From Pseudomonadota bacterium (GTDB lineage: Bacteria; Pseudomonadota; Alphaproteobacteria; Rhodospirillales; Rhodospirillaceae), in NCBI GenBank assembly GCA_020160875.1, contig JAIUPE010000005.1, forward strand, positions 18,481 through 75,087: a stretch of 56,607 nucleotides of DNA, read 5' to 3'. Below the pieces are notes generated by a model. That model was not told where the DNA came from, did not search any database, and saw only the letters and a program-made list of their open reading frames with translations. The position numbers and the translations under genes were made by a program. Of the stretch, positions 27,469 through 38,225 are shown in pieces; the stretch's first letter is position 1, and each line of letters opens with the position of its first letter.

Positions 27469-29916
27469 CTAGAAGTTGACCCGCGCCTGGATGGCGAGGG
27501 TACGGCCACGGTCGGCGAAGGCGTAGTCGGAGTTCGCTCCGAAGGTCGAACCCGCGAGCGGCGTATCGCCCCCGAACTGGATGTAGTGTTCGTTGGTCAG
27601 GTTGCGTCCGATGAACGCCACCTGCCACAGACCCGAGTCCGGACCGAAGCCGACGCGCACGCCGAGGGTCGCATACCCCTTCTGAATGAGCGCCGGGTCG
27701 AAGGTGTTCGACGCATGGTATTTCGAGGTGAAGAACACATCGAGCGAGCTGTCGAGGCGATAACCGGAGACAATCGGATAATTCGCCGCGAGACCGACCG
27801 TACCCTGCACATCGGAAACCAATTGGTTGGTCTGGCCGGTGTAGTTGCAGAGTTCGGGGCGTCCATCGCCGTTGAGATCGACGTTCGGAGTCTGACCGAA
27901 GTAACACTGGCCGTTACGGAAATCCTTGAACTTGAAATCCGTCAAGGCGAGCGACCCCGTCAACGACACGTATTCGTTCATACGCACCCGGCCGTCCGCC
28001 TCGATACCCTGCGAGCGGGCTGAAGCCGCGTTCCCGACGTTGAAACCGAGAATACCGTCGAAGATCGAAATCTGGAGATCCTTGAACTCGGTGTAGTAGG
28101 CCGCGACGTTCAAAGTCGCGGCGCCGAACGAGGCCTTCGTGCCGATTTCGAAGCTATTGGCGCTTTCGTCCTCGAACTCGAACGAATCGTTCATCGTTGG
28201 ATAGAAGTTGCGATTGTTGGCGCGGAAGTCGAAGCCGCCGCTCTTCGCGCCGCGCGCGTAGCTTGCGTACAGCATCAAATCTTCCGTCGGATTGAAGAGC
28301 AACTTCACGTCCGGCGAGAAACGCGTCTCCTTGCGGTCACCCGACACCGGCAGCGCACCGAGCTGGCCGATCAGCGCGGCCCCAGTGGGACCAAGCGCCG
28401 AAAGATTGGTGGAGCTGACGCGGAAGACTTGGGCGTAAACGGCGGCGGCGATGGCCTGAGCGGCCGGCAGCGGATCGCCGTTTTCGCGCAAAATCGTGAG
28501 TGTACGCATGCCCTCCTTCTTCTCGGAGCTGACGCGGGCGCCGAGCTGAATTTCCCACTTGTCCATGGGCCGCACGTTCACCTGCGCGAATGCCGAGATC
28601 AGGCTTGAATCGACCGAAGCACTGCGGGCCGCTTGCGTGCCCGCCAGCGCGCTGCCGGCGCCCGGCGATTGCTGGTTCACCAGCGGGACCAACACCGATG
28701 TCGGCTGCACGACGATGTTGTCGGAGTAACCGTGATTTGAGTTCTGGTAGTAGGCGCCCGCGACGAAATCGTAGCTTTCGTTGACGGGCGAGGTCAGCCG
28801 GAACTCCTGGCTGAACTGGTCATAGTCTTCCTTCAGACCCGCCAAGAACACATTGGCGCCGGTGTAATCGCAGTCACAAAGCTCGTCATACTTGAGCTTG
28901 GTGTAACCCGTGATCGAACGCAATTCATAGCCGCCGATATCGACCTTAATGTTGCCGACATAGGTCTGCTGCTTGTTGTTGCTGAAGTCGCCGTTGGAGC
29001 TGCGGTTGCCGTTCAGCGTGTTGTCGAGGACGCTGCGATCCGCGCCGAGGCCAACGAGGATCTGCGCGTAAGTACGGCCCGTGAAGGGACCGGCAGCGAC
29101 GGGCGTTTCGTTCAGCGTTTCGATAGAGCGGCCCAGTACGTCGAAATCGCTATATTCGGCTTTGAAGTTCGCGACCACCGTATCGGACACGTCGGCCTCG
29201 ATGATGCCGCGCAAGGTCGCGTCCTTGCGTTTCGGCTCGGTGCGCGAGAGGGTCAGGTTGCGCACATAACCGTCGCTATCGCGCCAGCGCGCCGCGACAC
29301 GGGCGCGCACGGTATCGGTGATCGGACCGGAGACCGCGCCTTCGGCGATGTATTCCTGGTTCTCGAATTCATAGGTGCCGGTGAGATAACCTTCAAAGCT
29401 TGCCGTCGGTTGGGCGGTCAAGATATTGAGCGCGCCCGCGATCGAATTCTTTCCGAACAAGATGGTCTGCGGGCCACGCAGCACTTCGACGCGCTGAAGG
29501 TCGAGGAACGGGAGGCGCGTCTGTTGCGCGCGGGTGTAGGCGATGCCGTCGACATAGTAGCCGACGGACTGTTCGAACGCCTGGTTGATGCCCGATCCGA
29601 GACCACGGATGAAGATATTCGTGCTGATACCGGTTTCGGTCATCGTGAAGTTCGGCACGAGCTGCTGGAGATCTTCGGCTTTTGCGATACTCACGTCCTG
29701 CAGCTTATCGCCGCTCACGGCCGTGACCGAGATCGGCGTATCTTGAATGCTCTGCGCGCGGGATTGCGCCGTGACGATGATCTCTTCAATCACAGGCTCC
29801 TGGGCGAAGGCCGGCACGGCCGAGGCCATGAGGGCCGACGAGACCATCAGCGCGGACTTGAGGGTAAGACTAAAAAGGCCGCGCGAAGGCGCGCGGGAGA
29901 CGACAGTGCTCTTCAT
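27469..29916 (-). CDS. TonB-dependent outer-membrane receptor
   Basis: An 815-residue receptor with a signal peptide (about 1-38, ending PAFAQE). A TonB box-like EEIIVTAQSRAQS segment (about 44-56) leads to a plug domain (DTPISVTAVSGDKLQD to about 165, with QRVEVLRGPQTILFGKNSIAGALN). A 22-strand barrel follows, ending with aromatic-rich GRTLAIQARVNF. The plug and barrel resemble the large iron-complex/sugar family of sphingomonad-type receptors. The ligand is not predictable. GGGGAGGA lies 5 nt before the ATG, with a small palindrome (TCCGA-CGA-TCGGA, 29955-29967) 40 nt upstream. It depends on a TonB system such as the one at 2.3-4.8 kb. Confidence 0.95.
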   Translation of the reverse strand: MKSTVVSRAPSRGLFSLTLKSALMVSSALMASAVPAFAQEPVIEEIIVTAQSRAQSIQDTPISVTAVSGDKLQDVSIAKAEDLQQLVPNFTMTETGISTNIFIRGLGSGINQAFEQSVGYYVDGIAYTRAQQTRLPFLDLQRVEVLRGPQTILFGKNSIAGALNILTAQPTASFEGYLTGTYEFENQEYIAEGAVSGPITDTVRARVAARWRDSDGYVRNLTLSRTEPKRKDATLRGIIEADVSDTVVANFKAEYSDFDVLGRSIETLNETPVAAGPFTGRTYAQILVGLGADRSVLDNTLNGNRSSNGDFSNNKQQTYVGNIKVDIGGYELRSITGYTKLKYDELCDCDYTGANVFLAGLKEDYDQFSQEFRLTSPVNESYDFVAGAYYQNSNHGYSDNIVVQPTSVLVPLVNQQSPGAGSALAGTQAARSASVDSSLISAFAQVNVRPMDKWEIQLGARVSSEKKEGMRTLTILRENGDPLPAAQAIAAAVYAQVFRVSSTNLSALGPTGAALIGQLGALPVSGDRKETRFSPDVKLLFNPTEDLMLYASYARGAKSGGFDFRANNRNFYPTMNDSFEFEDESANSFEIGTKASFGAATLNVAAYYTEFKDLQISIFDGILGFNVGNAASARSQGIEADGRVRMNEYVSLTGSLALTDFKFKDFRNGQCYFGQTPNVDLNGDGRPELCNYTGQTNQLVSDVQGTVGLAANYPIVSGYRLDSSLDVFFTSKYHASNTFDPALIQKGYATLGVRVGFGPDSGLWQVAFIGRNLTNEHYIQFGGDTPLAGSTFGANSDYAFADRGRTLAIQARVNF

Positions 29917-30071
29917 GGAAATCCTCCCCGATAAGGCTCGAGGACCCAGCTCTATCCGACGATCGGACAGAAAGCCTGCCCTGCCCTAGAAGCCTTGATT
30001 CCCAGTATCTTACGAGGAGAAGCCGATTGCCGTAAAGCCGGGAAACATCAACCCGTGCGTGTATATTCTTG

Positions 30072-31673
30072 TTACGAAGCCTTCGCGAGGTCTTCCCCGG
30101 CCAAGGCCTTGTCCACGAGCCGGATCGATTCCGCAACGCCATATAAGGCGATGAACGAGCCCATCCGCGGCCCCTGTTCCTGGCCCAGAAGCACCTGGTA
30201 CAGGGCCTTAAACCAATCGCGGAGCGATGCGAATGTCTCCGGATAGCGTTTACCGATTTCGTAAACCATGGTTTGCAGGGCTTCCGGAGTCGCTGCGTCT
30301 TTGTAACCGGCGAGCGCGTCGCGCAGGTCGGCGAACGCCTGGCGTTCATTGTCCGCGATGGCGCGATAGACTTTCGCCGGCTTCACGAAGTCCTGATAGT
30401 AAACAACCGCATGTTTCACGAGGCGGTCGAGCAGCGGCGCGCTTTCGGGCGTGGCGCCCGGCACGAACCGCGAGATGTAATGCCAGAGCACCGACGGGTT
30501 CTCGGCATGCGCGACACTCGCGAGATTCAAAAGAATGCTGAAACTGACGCGCACCGTATCCTGCGGTGGACGTCCGCCGTGGATGTGCCAGGCGGGATTA
30601 TCGAGCTTCGCCTTATCTTCTTCTGCCGGAAACTTCTCGAGAAAATCGAGATACTCGTCGACGGCCTTGGGGATCACGTCGAAGAACAGGCGCTTGGCCG
30701 TCTTCGGCTTCTGATACATGAATAGCGATAGGCTTTCATGCGGCGCATACTTCAGCCAGTCCTCGACCGCGAGGCCGTTGCCCTTGGACTTGGAGATCTT
30801 CTGGCCCAGCTCGTCGTTGAACAGCTCATACGTCAGATTGAGCGGCGGCGTGCCGCCAAGAATGCGGCAGATCTGGCTTGAAAGCTTGACGGAATCGATG
30901 AGGTCCTTGCCGGACATCTCATAGTCGACCTCGAGTGCATACCAGCGCATCGCCCAGTCGCACTTCCATTGCAGCTTGCAGTGCCCGCCCGTAACCGGCG
31001 TACGCACATGACTGCCATCTTCGTCCTTGTAGACGATCGTACCGCTCGCCAGATCGCGCTCAACCACAGGCACCTGCAAAACAACGCCTGTTTTCGGCGA
31101 AACAGGGAGGAACGGCGAATAGGTCGCGCGGCGCTCGGCGCCGAGGGTCGGCAGAATGACATTGATCACTTCGTCGTACTTCTCGAGCACACGAAGCAAG
31201 GCCTTATCGAACTCGCCGGATTTATAGGAGACGGTCGAACTCTTGAATTCGTATTCGAAGCCAAAGGAATCCAGGAACGCGCGCAGGCGCGCATTGTTAT
31301 GAGCGCCGAAACTCTCATGCGTCCCGAATGGATCCGGCACGCTCGTAACGGGCTTGCCCAGATGCTGGCGCATCATGTCCTGGTTCGGCACGTTGTCCGG
31401 CACCTTGCGCAAACCGTCCATGTCGTCCGAGAAGGTGAACATCCGCGTTTTGACGTTGGGAGCCAGCAGTTCGAACGCCTTGCGCACCATCGTGGTGCGG
31501 ACGACTTCGCCGAAGGTGCCGATGTGCGGCAACCCCGATGGACCATAGCCGGTCTCGAACAGCACATAACCTTTCGCGGGTGCGGCCATTTTGAGCCGCT
31601 CATCCCAAAGGGCACGGGCCTCAACAAAGGGCCAGGCATTGCTATGGCGGGCAAGAGCGGTGAGATCGGTCAT
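30072..31673 (-). CDS. lysK: Lysyl-tRNA synthetase, class I
   Basis: A 533-residue class I enzyme that charges tRNA-Lys. The HIGH-type motif is [16 protein letters not shown] (about 37-52). The KMSKS-type motif is KISKSKGNG. Alphaproteobacteria and archaea use this class I form instead of the class II LysS of most bacteria. The start is placed at ATG 31673 ([16 protein letters not shown]), because the upstream in-frame extension does not resemble the family. The receptor gene follows 155 nt later on the same strand but probably has its own promoter. Confidence 0.96.
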   Translation of the reverse strand: MTDLTALARHSNAWPFVEARALWDERLKMAAPAKGYVLFETGYGPSGLPHIGTFGEVVRTTMVRKAFELLAPNVKTRMFTFSDDMDGLRKVPDNVPNQDMMRQHLGKPVTSVPDPFGTHESFGAHNNARLRAFLDSFGFEYEFKSSTVSYKSGEFDKALLRVLEKYDEVINVILPTLGAERRATYSPFLPVSPKTGVVLQVPVVERDLASGTIVYKDEDGSHVRTPVTGGHCKLQWKCDWAMRWYALEVDYEMSGKDLIDSVKLSSQICRILGGTPPLNLTYELFNDELGQKISKSKGNGLAVEDWLKYAPHESLSLFMYQKPKTAKRLFFDVIPKAVDEYLDFLEKFPAEEDKAKLDNPAWHIHGGRPPQDTVRVSFSILLNLASVAHAENPSVLWHYISRFVPGATPESAPLLDRLVKHAVVYYQDFVKPAKVYRAIADNERQAFADLRDALAGYKDAATPEALQTMVYEIGKRYPETFASLRDWFKALYQVLLGQEQGPRMGSFIALYGVAESIRLVDKALAGEDLAKAS

Positions 31674-31853
31674 GGGGCAATCGGGGGTGAATCTACTAAG
31701 GTATAAGGAACAACAATGGGAAAACCGGGGCCTTAGTACCGGCAATTTTCGGTGAGGTCACCCCTTTCAGGGTTCTAAAAACCTAGTTTTGGGCGTTCAC
31801 TGGTCCGGATTTCGCCGTTCTGTCTTTGGAAAAGCCCGTTCGGAGCGGGCATT

Positions 31854-32831
31854 GTGACTGCGACGCCCATGGATATCACCCCCCTTATCACCACGGCGAC
31901 CCCAGCGCTGGAGGCGCGCTTCCTGGAGCCAGACGGCTTCAAATGGGGGCATTTCACCGCCCGCGACGGCGCCCGTCTCCGATGGGGCCATCTTCCGGCC
32001 GGAACCGCCGACGACTGCATTCTCCTGGGCGGATACATCGAATTCATCGAGAAGTATTTCGAGGCTGCGCGCGACTTTCATCGCCGGGGCTTCAACGTGT
32101 GGTGCCTCGATTGGCGCGGCCAAGGCCGGTCTGCGCGCAGCGGGCGGACCAAGCCGGACCCGCGCCTCTTTGACCGCGACGCCGATGACCTGGCGCAATT
32201 CGTCGCCGCGGTGTCCCCCCGCGATCACAAACGTCTCCTTGTCGCCCATTCGATGGGCGGAGCCATATCCCTACTCGCTCTGGCGAACCACGCCCCCCTT
32301 GTGGACGCGGCTGTGCTTTCAGCACCCATGATTCAAATCAACACCGGCGGCGTTCCGCGGTGTGCCGCACGCGCACTTGCCTTTGTAATGTCGGCGATTG
32401 GACAAGGCGATTCTTTCGTTCCCGGCGCTAGCGCATGGCCCAATCTCGCATCCCGTTTCGGCAACATGAATCGCCTCTCCAACCATCCAGTCCGAGGTAA
32501 GCTTGTGGACGCATGGTTCACCGCGGCAGAAGACCTGCGTCATGATGGACCGACTTACGCGTGGCTTAAGTCCGCGTTCGCCTTGACGACGCGAATCTCG
32601 AAGGCGGACCTTCTCGCGCGCGTCCGTACGCCGATCCTGATCGGCAGTGCGGGAAACGATTTGCTGGTCGACGCCGCCGCACATTTGCGCGCCGCCGCCT
32701 TACTGCCGGACGGACGCCTGGTGACGTTCGCAACCGCAAAACACGAGCTTTTCCAAGAAACCGACGACATCAGGGATCGCTGGTTTGCCGCGATCGATTC
32801 TTTTGTCGCGGAGCATATCCGGCCCACATGA
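31854..32831 (+). CDS. Alpha/beta hydrolase, lysophospholipase-like
   Basis: A 325-residue cytoplasmic hydrolase. The nucleophile elbow is VAHSMGGAISLLAL (Ser at about 128). NVWCLDWRGQGRSARSG and PILIGSAGNDLLVD, followed by a C-terminal TAKHELFQE, give the Asp and His of the triad. The pattern matches the monoglyceride lipase/PldB-like Hydrolase_4 group. The start is GTG 31854; ATG 31869 is an alternative, and neither has a strong ribosome site. Its last four bases overlap the start of the GH13 gene (ATGA). The substrate is unknown. Confidence 0.85.
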   Translation: MTATPMDITPLITTATPALEARFLEPDGFKWGHFTARDGARLRWGHLPAGTADDCILLGGYIEFIEKYFEAARDFHRRGFNVWCLDWRGQGRSARSGRTKPDPRLFDRDADDLAQFVAAVSPRDHKRLLVAHSMGGAISLLALANHAPLVDAAVLSAPMIQINTGGVPRCAARALAFVMSAIGQGDSFVPGASAWPNLASRFGNMNRLSNHPVRGKLVDAWFTAAEDLRHDGPTYAWLKSAFALTTRISKADLLARVRTPILIGSAGNDLLVDAAAHLRAAALLPDGRLVTFATAKHELFQETDDIRDRWFAAIDSFVAEHIRPT

Positions 32832-34426
32832 CGGCGAAGGCCGAACCAGCATGGTGGCAGAGCGGGATCGTTTATCAGATTTATCCGCGCTCGTTCCAGG
32901 ACGCCAACAACGATGGCATCGGCGATCTCGCGGGGATCATCGCGCGTCTCGACTATCTCGTCTGGCTCGGCGTGGATGCGCTGTGGTTGTCGCCGGTGTA
33001 TCCGTCGCCCATGGTGGATTTCGGCTACGACGTCTCGAACTACGTCGATATCGATCCGATCTTCGGCTCGCTCGACGACTTCACGAGATTGATCGACGCG
33101 GCGCATGGCCGCGGCCTCAAGGTCATCATGGACTTTGTGCCCAATCACACATCGGAAGCCCACCCGTGGTTCATGGACAGCCGGAGCTGCCGCACCTCGG
33201 CCAAGCGGGATTGGTACATCTGGCGCGATGCCGGCCCGGGTGGCGGACCACCCAACAACTGGCTTTCGGAATTCGGCGGATCCGCGTGGACCTACGACGA
33301 AGCCACCGGCCAATACTATTACCATGCGTATCTTCCACAGCAGCCGGATCTCAACTGGCGCAATCCCGACGTCCGCGCAGCCATGCAGGAGGTCCTTCAT
33401 TTCTGGTTCAAGCGGGGCGTCGACGGCTTCCGTATCGATACGGTTCATCACCTCTATGAAGTGACGACGTTCGTCGACAATCCGCCAAACCCGGACTTCA
33501 AACCCGGCATGGCGCCAACTCTCGCGCTCGACCGGCGGAACCAATACGACCAGCCCGAACTTCACACGACGCTCGCCGGCTTTCGCCGCATCGCGGACTC
33601 TTATGGCGAACGGGTGCTGATTGGCGAAATCTATCTGCCGCTTGAACGGATCGTGACCTATTACGGCGCCGACCTCATGGGCGTGCATCTCCCCTTCAAT
33701 TTCCATCTCATCGGCGCGCCGTGGAAGGCGAAGATTTTGGCCGATCTCATCACGCGCTATGAGGCCTTGCTGCCGCCCGGGGCTTGGCCAAACTGGGTGC
33801 TGGGAAATCACGATCGCGCGCGGATCGCGAGCCGTATCGGCCCCGAGGCCGCCCGTGCCGCGACCATGTTGCTGCTGACCTTGCGCGGAACGCCGACCCT
33901 ATACTATGGCGACGAGATCGGAATGACCGACGTCGCGATCCCGCCCGAGAAGGTTCAAGACCCGTGGGAGCTGCGTGTCCCCGGATTTGGATTTGGGCGC
34001 GACCCTGTACGCACGCCGATGGCGTGGACCGGAGAACCCCACGGTGGTTTCAGCCTCTGTGCGCCGTGGCTTCCGCTGCACGATACGCGGGCCTTGAACG
34101 TCGCGGATCAGCAAACTCGCCCCGACTCGATGCTGACCCTGACCCGCGCGCTCATCGCTTTGCGGCGCGAAGAACCGGCCCTCAACCGGGGTAGCTATGG
34201 TCTCATCGCGGCGCGCGGCGATGTGCTGGTTTATGAGCGCCGCCATGGCGCGCGCGCCGTCATGGTGCTTCTGAACCTCGCCGCCGCGCCGGTCTATACG
34301 CCGATCGACGGCGCCGGGGCGCTTCTCCTGTCCACACATCCCGGCGACGCCCATGAACGTGTCGGCGCGCTGGTCTGCCTGCGGCCACACGAAGGGATCA
34401 TTGTGGAGATTTCCCGAGAGGCGTGA
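32828..34426 (+). CDS. GH13 alpha-glucosidase
   Basis: A 532-residue glycoside hydrolase family 13 enzyme of the oligo-1,6-glucosidase/maltase kind. The (beta/alpha)8 motifs are present: DFVPNHTS (about 102-109), GFRIDTVHHLYE with the nucleophile Asp204, the acid/base Glu267 in LIGEIYLP, and LGNHDRARI with Asp329. There is no signal peptide, so it acts on imported maltose or isomaltose-type sugars. Start and stop overlap with the hydrolase (ATGA) indicates coupled translation, an odd pairing of a lipase-like and a sugar enzyme. Confidence 0.94.
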   Translation: MTAKAEPAWWQSGIVYQIYPRSFQDANNDGIGDLAGIIARLDYLVWLGVDALWLSPVYPSPMVDFGYDVSNYVDIDPIFGSLDDFTRLIDAAHGRGLKVIMDFVPNHTSEAHPWFMDSRSCRTSAKRDWYIWRDAGPGGGPPNNWLSEFGGSAWTYDEATGQYYYHAYLPQQPDLNWRNPDVRAAMQEVLHFWFKRGVDGFRIDTVHHLYEVTTFVDNPPNPDFKPGMAPTLALDRRNQYDQPELHTTLAGFRRIADSYGERVLIGEIYLPLERIVTYYGADLMGVHLPFNFHLIGAPWKAKILADLITRYEALLPPGAWPNWVLGNHDRARIASRIGPEAARAATMLLLTLRGTPTLYYGDEIGMTDVAIPPEKVQDPWELRVPGFGFGRDPVRTPMAWTGEPHGGFSLCAPWLPLHDTRALNVADQQTRPDSMLTLTRALIALRREEPALNRGSYGLIAARGDVLVYERRHGARAVMVLLNLAAAPVYTPIDGAGALLLSTHPGDAHERVGALVCLRPHEGIIVEISREA

Positions 34427-34490
34427 ATCCTGGAGCTCCAGGCACGCCGCTTGCGCCGACAGCGAACTGCCGGTACAGGTCGAACCTTCC

Positions 34491-37256
34491 ATGAACACGT
34501 CCACCGCCGCCGCGCTGCCCGTTCGTCGCATCCTTCTACCCGATGCGCCCGTTGTCGTGGCCGAGTGGACGAGCGTCGCTATCCTCGACACCAGCGGCGA
34601 AATCGCCATGAAGACGACGGCCATGGCCGGGCAATTGATGTCCACGGCGCGCCCGATCCTCTGCCACACACCGGCCACTGCGGCGCGGCTGAAAACCGAA
34701 CGCTTCGCGGCCCATGACGTCTTGGAATTATTCGCCTTTGTCCGGCCGGCCAGCTTCTGCCTGCCGACCGTCGGCGGCGTCGCATCAGCCTTGGGTTTGC
34801 CGACCCCGACGACCCTTGAAGACAAGCCCGAGACATTACTGCACGCGGTACGGCTGCTGCTCGAGGAGCTCAAACGTCTCGGCGATCTTGAGGCAAAAAC
34901 ACTTGCGGCGACAGCCGGCGCCATGGCGCGTGGCGGGTGGGCTTGGGGGCCGTCGGTGCTCGCCGCCCTCGGCGGCGATCCTAACGCGGCGCGCGGCTTC
35001 GGGCCCGCCGCGGGCCTTCGTGTCTGGATCGACCTTCCGGCCTGGGAAGAACGCGCGCCGCCGGCGCCGCCAGGCAGCAAGCCCGTGCCGAGCGCGGACT
35101 CAGAAGCACGCCTCGAGCGGCTGCTGGGCGAAGGCGCCGAGGCGCGGCCAAGTCAACGCGCGTATACACGGCTTGTCACAGAGGCGTTTCAGCCGCGAGG
35201 CGCTTCAAATCAGCCGCTTCTTGTCCTTGCGGAGGCCGGGACCGGCACAGGAAAGACCCTCGGTTACGTGGCGCCCGCCAGCGTATGGGCCGAGCAGAAC
35301 CAGGGCGCGGTCTGGCTTTCGACCTTCACGCGCAACCTGCAGCGCCAGTTGGATCAGGAGCTCGACCGCCTGCATCCAGATAGCGACGAGAAAAAACGGC
35401 GCGTCGTGATCCGTAAAGGCCGCGAGAACTACATGTGCCTCCTCAGCTATGAGGAGGCGCTGAACCGCCTCGGCGCGCAGCCCAATGACGCGGTCGCGCT
35501 CGGGCTCGTGGCACGCTGGGTCAGCGCAACCCGCAACGGCGACATGGTCGGCGGCGATCTACCGGGCTGGCTACCGGAAGTGCTGGGCCGCGAAAAAGTC
35601 ATCGGCCTCGCCGACCGGCGCGGCGAATGCATTTACGCGGCCTGCAACCACTATCAGAAGTGTTTCGTCGAACGCACGGTGCGCCGCGCACGTTACGCGG
35701 ACATCGTCGTCGCGAACCATGCGCTTGTCATGGCGCAGGCCGCGCTTGGCGGCATCGACGACGCACTCCGGCCAACCCGTTATGTCTTCGACGAAGGCCA
35801 TCACATTTTCGAGGCCGCCGATTCCGCCTTCTCGGCGCACTTCACCGGGCTGGAAGCGGCCGATCTCCGCCGCTGGCTGCTGGGCGCCGAAGGCAATGTC
35901 AAAAGAAGCCGGGCGCGCGGACTGAAGCGGCGATGCGAGGACCTGATCGCATGCGGAAGTGGCGACGACTTTGGGCTTTCCAACGCGGTCGAAGACGCCG
36001 TCGAAGCCGCGCGCGCGCTTCCCAGCCAAGGCTGGCGCAATCGCGTGAAGGACGGCGCCCCCCAGGGGCCATCCGAAAAGTTCCTAGCACGGGTGCGCGA
36101 ACAAGTGCTCGCGCGCGGCGACACATCGTCGCCCTATTCGCTGGAAGCGGAAACCGTCCCTTTGCTCCCCGGTCTCGCGGAAGCGGTCGACGGGCTCGAA
36201 ACCGCGCTCGCCCGTCTCGAAACGCCCTTACGAAAACTCATCGCCAGCTTCACCGCGAAGCTCAACAAGGATGCCGGAATCCTCGAGACCTCCATGCGCC
36301 AGCGCCTCGAAGCGGTGATCCGCACGCTCGAGCACCGCGGCGCGATGCAAGTCACGGCATGGCGCGGGATGGTGAAGGCGTTGAAGGAGGCAACCCCGTC
36401 CGAATTCGTGGACTGGTTCCACATCGAGCGCATCGACGGTCATGATATTGACGTCGGCCTCAGCCGGCACTGGGTGGACCCCACCCTACCCTTCGCACGC
36501 GCGCTGGCCGATCATGCGCATGGGATCGTCGTAACGTCCGCGACGATGCTTACAGGCGAAACCGACGAAGCAACGGACTGGACAAATGCCGAACAGCGCG
36601 TCGGCGCGTGACATCTCTCGGCGCCGGTCGCGCGCGCCTCGCTCGCCTCACCCTTCAACTATGTCGACAATACACGCGTCATCGTCGTCACCGATGTACG
36701 CAAGGATGACTTGAAACAGGTGGCCGCGGCCTACAGGGAGTTCTTCCTGGCCGCTGGCGGCGGCGGGCTCGGTCTCTTCACCGCCATCAGCCGCTTGCGC
36801 GAAGTGCACAAGCATGTCTCCGGACCTCTCGATGAAGCGGGCATCCCGCTTTACGCACAACATGTGGACGCCATGGACACCTCGACACTGGTGGACATCT
36901 TCCGCGCCGAGGAGGATGCGTGCCTTCTTGGAACCGACGCGGTGCGCGAAGGCGTCGACGTGCCGGGACGCTCGTTGCGTCTCGTTGTCTTCGACCGCGT
37001 GCCTTGGCCCCGCCCGGATATCCTGCATAAGGCCCGGCGTACCGCGCACGGCAAGAAAGGTTACGACGACGCCATCACACGCCTGCGCCTGAAGCAGGCC
37101 TTCGGCCGTCTGATTCGGCGCGAGACGGACCGCGGCGTTTTTGTGCTTCTTGATCCTATGATGCCCTCGCGCCTTTGCACGGCGTTCCCGCCCGGCGTGG
37201 AGGTCGCGCGCGTCGGCCTTGCGGATGCGGTCGCGATGGTCCGCGATTTTCTTTAG
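34491..37256 (+). pseudogene. DinG/XPD-type ATP-dependent DNA helicase interrupted by one in-frame TGA
   Basis: A 5'-3' superfamily 2 helicase of 921 codons, start ATG 34491. It has Walker A AGTGTGKT (residues 249-256), Fe-S cysteines C316, C380, C385 and C391, and a DEGH box at 434-437. The N-terminal 200 residues look like a worn exonuclease-type domain. A TGA at 36609-36611 (codon 707) stops the frame. The same frame continues without other defect to 37256, encoding helicase motifs GTDAVREGVDVPG and KQAFGRLIRRETDRG. So the gene is split by a nonsense codon, not a frameshift. The truncated product would lack the second motor domain. CGA to TGA is the simplest origin. The TGA-C context favours readthrough, and a sequencing error is possible. 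Confidence 0.85.
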
Positions 37257-37310
37257 ACTCTCTCATCGCCCGATTGCGGGGGCGAATCAAACGGCGACGA
37301 TCAGCCGGGA

Positions 37311-38225
37311 TCAACCAACCTGACGCGCTTCCCGTAGCTTTACGAGGCTATGCATGGCGGCGTTCATCGGCGCAGCGACATTGAACTTTTTGCCCTGCGC
37401 CGCGACATAGCCGTTGAGGGAATCGATTTCCGTCTGTTTGCCGCGTGCGAGATCTTGCTGCGTCGACGACAAGGTCCCGGGCATCGCCGGGCCGAGTTTG
37501 CGCACGCGGTCCTGCATATCGGCCAGATCCAACGCGATCCCCTTTGCCTTGGCGACCGCGACGCATTCCTCGGCCAGGAGCATCATTATTTTCAATGCGC
37601 CGGGATCATTCACCAACACGCCGTAGGTGCAGCCGGTCAAGGCTGAAAGCGCGTTGTACGTCGCGTTCATCACCAATTTCGTCCACATCTCCTGCGCAAC
37701 GGTCTTGCTGACCTTGCATGGAATTCCGCCGTACTCGCAGGTGATGGAGATCTTATGGAGAATGTCATCCGCGACATCGCCGCCAATGACGAGGTCACCG
37801 CGGCCGTTATGCTTCAGATAACCGGGCGACGGCATCGCGCAGGCCACATAGACGCCCGCGGACACGACATCGAAACCCAGTTCCTCCTTGATACGCTCGG
37901 CGTTGTCGACGCCGTTTTGCATGCTAACCATCACCGCATCGGGGCGCATGCGCGTCTTGGCGTCTCTCGCCGCCGCCACGGTATCAAGGGTTTTCACGCA
38001 AAGAAGGATCAGATCGCCATCCTTCACCGCGTCCATTTCGGTGGTGGCCGCGACCTTGACGTATTCCTTGAAGGTGGTGGTGTCCATCATCAAGCCGTCG
38101 CGCTGTATGGCCTCGACGTGCTGGGGACGCGCAATCAACGTGACCTTGATGCCGGCCCTGGCGAGCATGCCGCCGTAGTAACAGCCCACCGCACCGGCGC
38201 CGACGACGACGACATGCTTGAACAT
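37311..38225 (-). CDS. panE: 2-dehydropantoate 2-reductase (ketopantoate reductase family)
   Basis: About 304 residues. The NADP-binding motif is VVVVGAGAVGCYYGGMLARAG, shown here only by its GAGAVG core at about residues 9-14. The C-terminal half carries the conserved Lys of CKVSKTVAQEMWTKLVMNA and the Asn/Ser region LTGCTYG. The family makes pantoate for coenzyme A, though many paralogues act on other 2-keto acids. The start is ATG 38225, which overlaps the stop of the upstream gene by one base (TGATG); a GTG one codon earlier is possible. Confidence 0.88.
   Translation of the reverse strand: MFKHVVVVGAGAVGCYYGGMLARAGIKVTLIARPQHVEAIQRDGLMMDTTTFKEYVKVAATTEMDAVKDGDLILLCVKTLDTVAAARDAKTRMRPDAVMVSMQNGVDNAERIKEELGFDVVSAGVYVACAMPSPGYLKHNGRGDLVIGGDVADDILHKISITCEYGGIPCKVSKTVAQEMWTKLVMNATYNALSALTGCTYGVLVNDPGALKIMMLLAEECVAVAKAKGIALDLADMQDRVRKLGPAMPGTLSSTQQDLARGKQTEIDSLNGYVAAQGKKFNVAAPMNAAMHSLVKLREARQVG

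Noticed and set aside
34429-34442. CCTGGAGCTCCAGG palindrome after the GH13 gene
   Set aside because: A 14-bp perfect palindrome without a loop or T tail; a short restriction-like palindrome of this size can arise by chance.
34353-34490. Upstream in-frame extension of the helicase
   Set aside because: It overlaps the end of the GH13 gene and has no family-like sequence; ATG 34491 was used instead.
36609-36611. Selenocysteine or an altered genetic code at the helicase TGA
   Set aside because: TGA is used as a normal stop by many genes here (for example tam's upstream neighbour and tldD), and no SECIS-like hairpin or selenoprotein family link is apparent.
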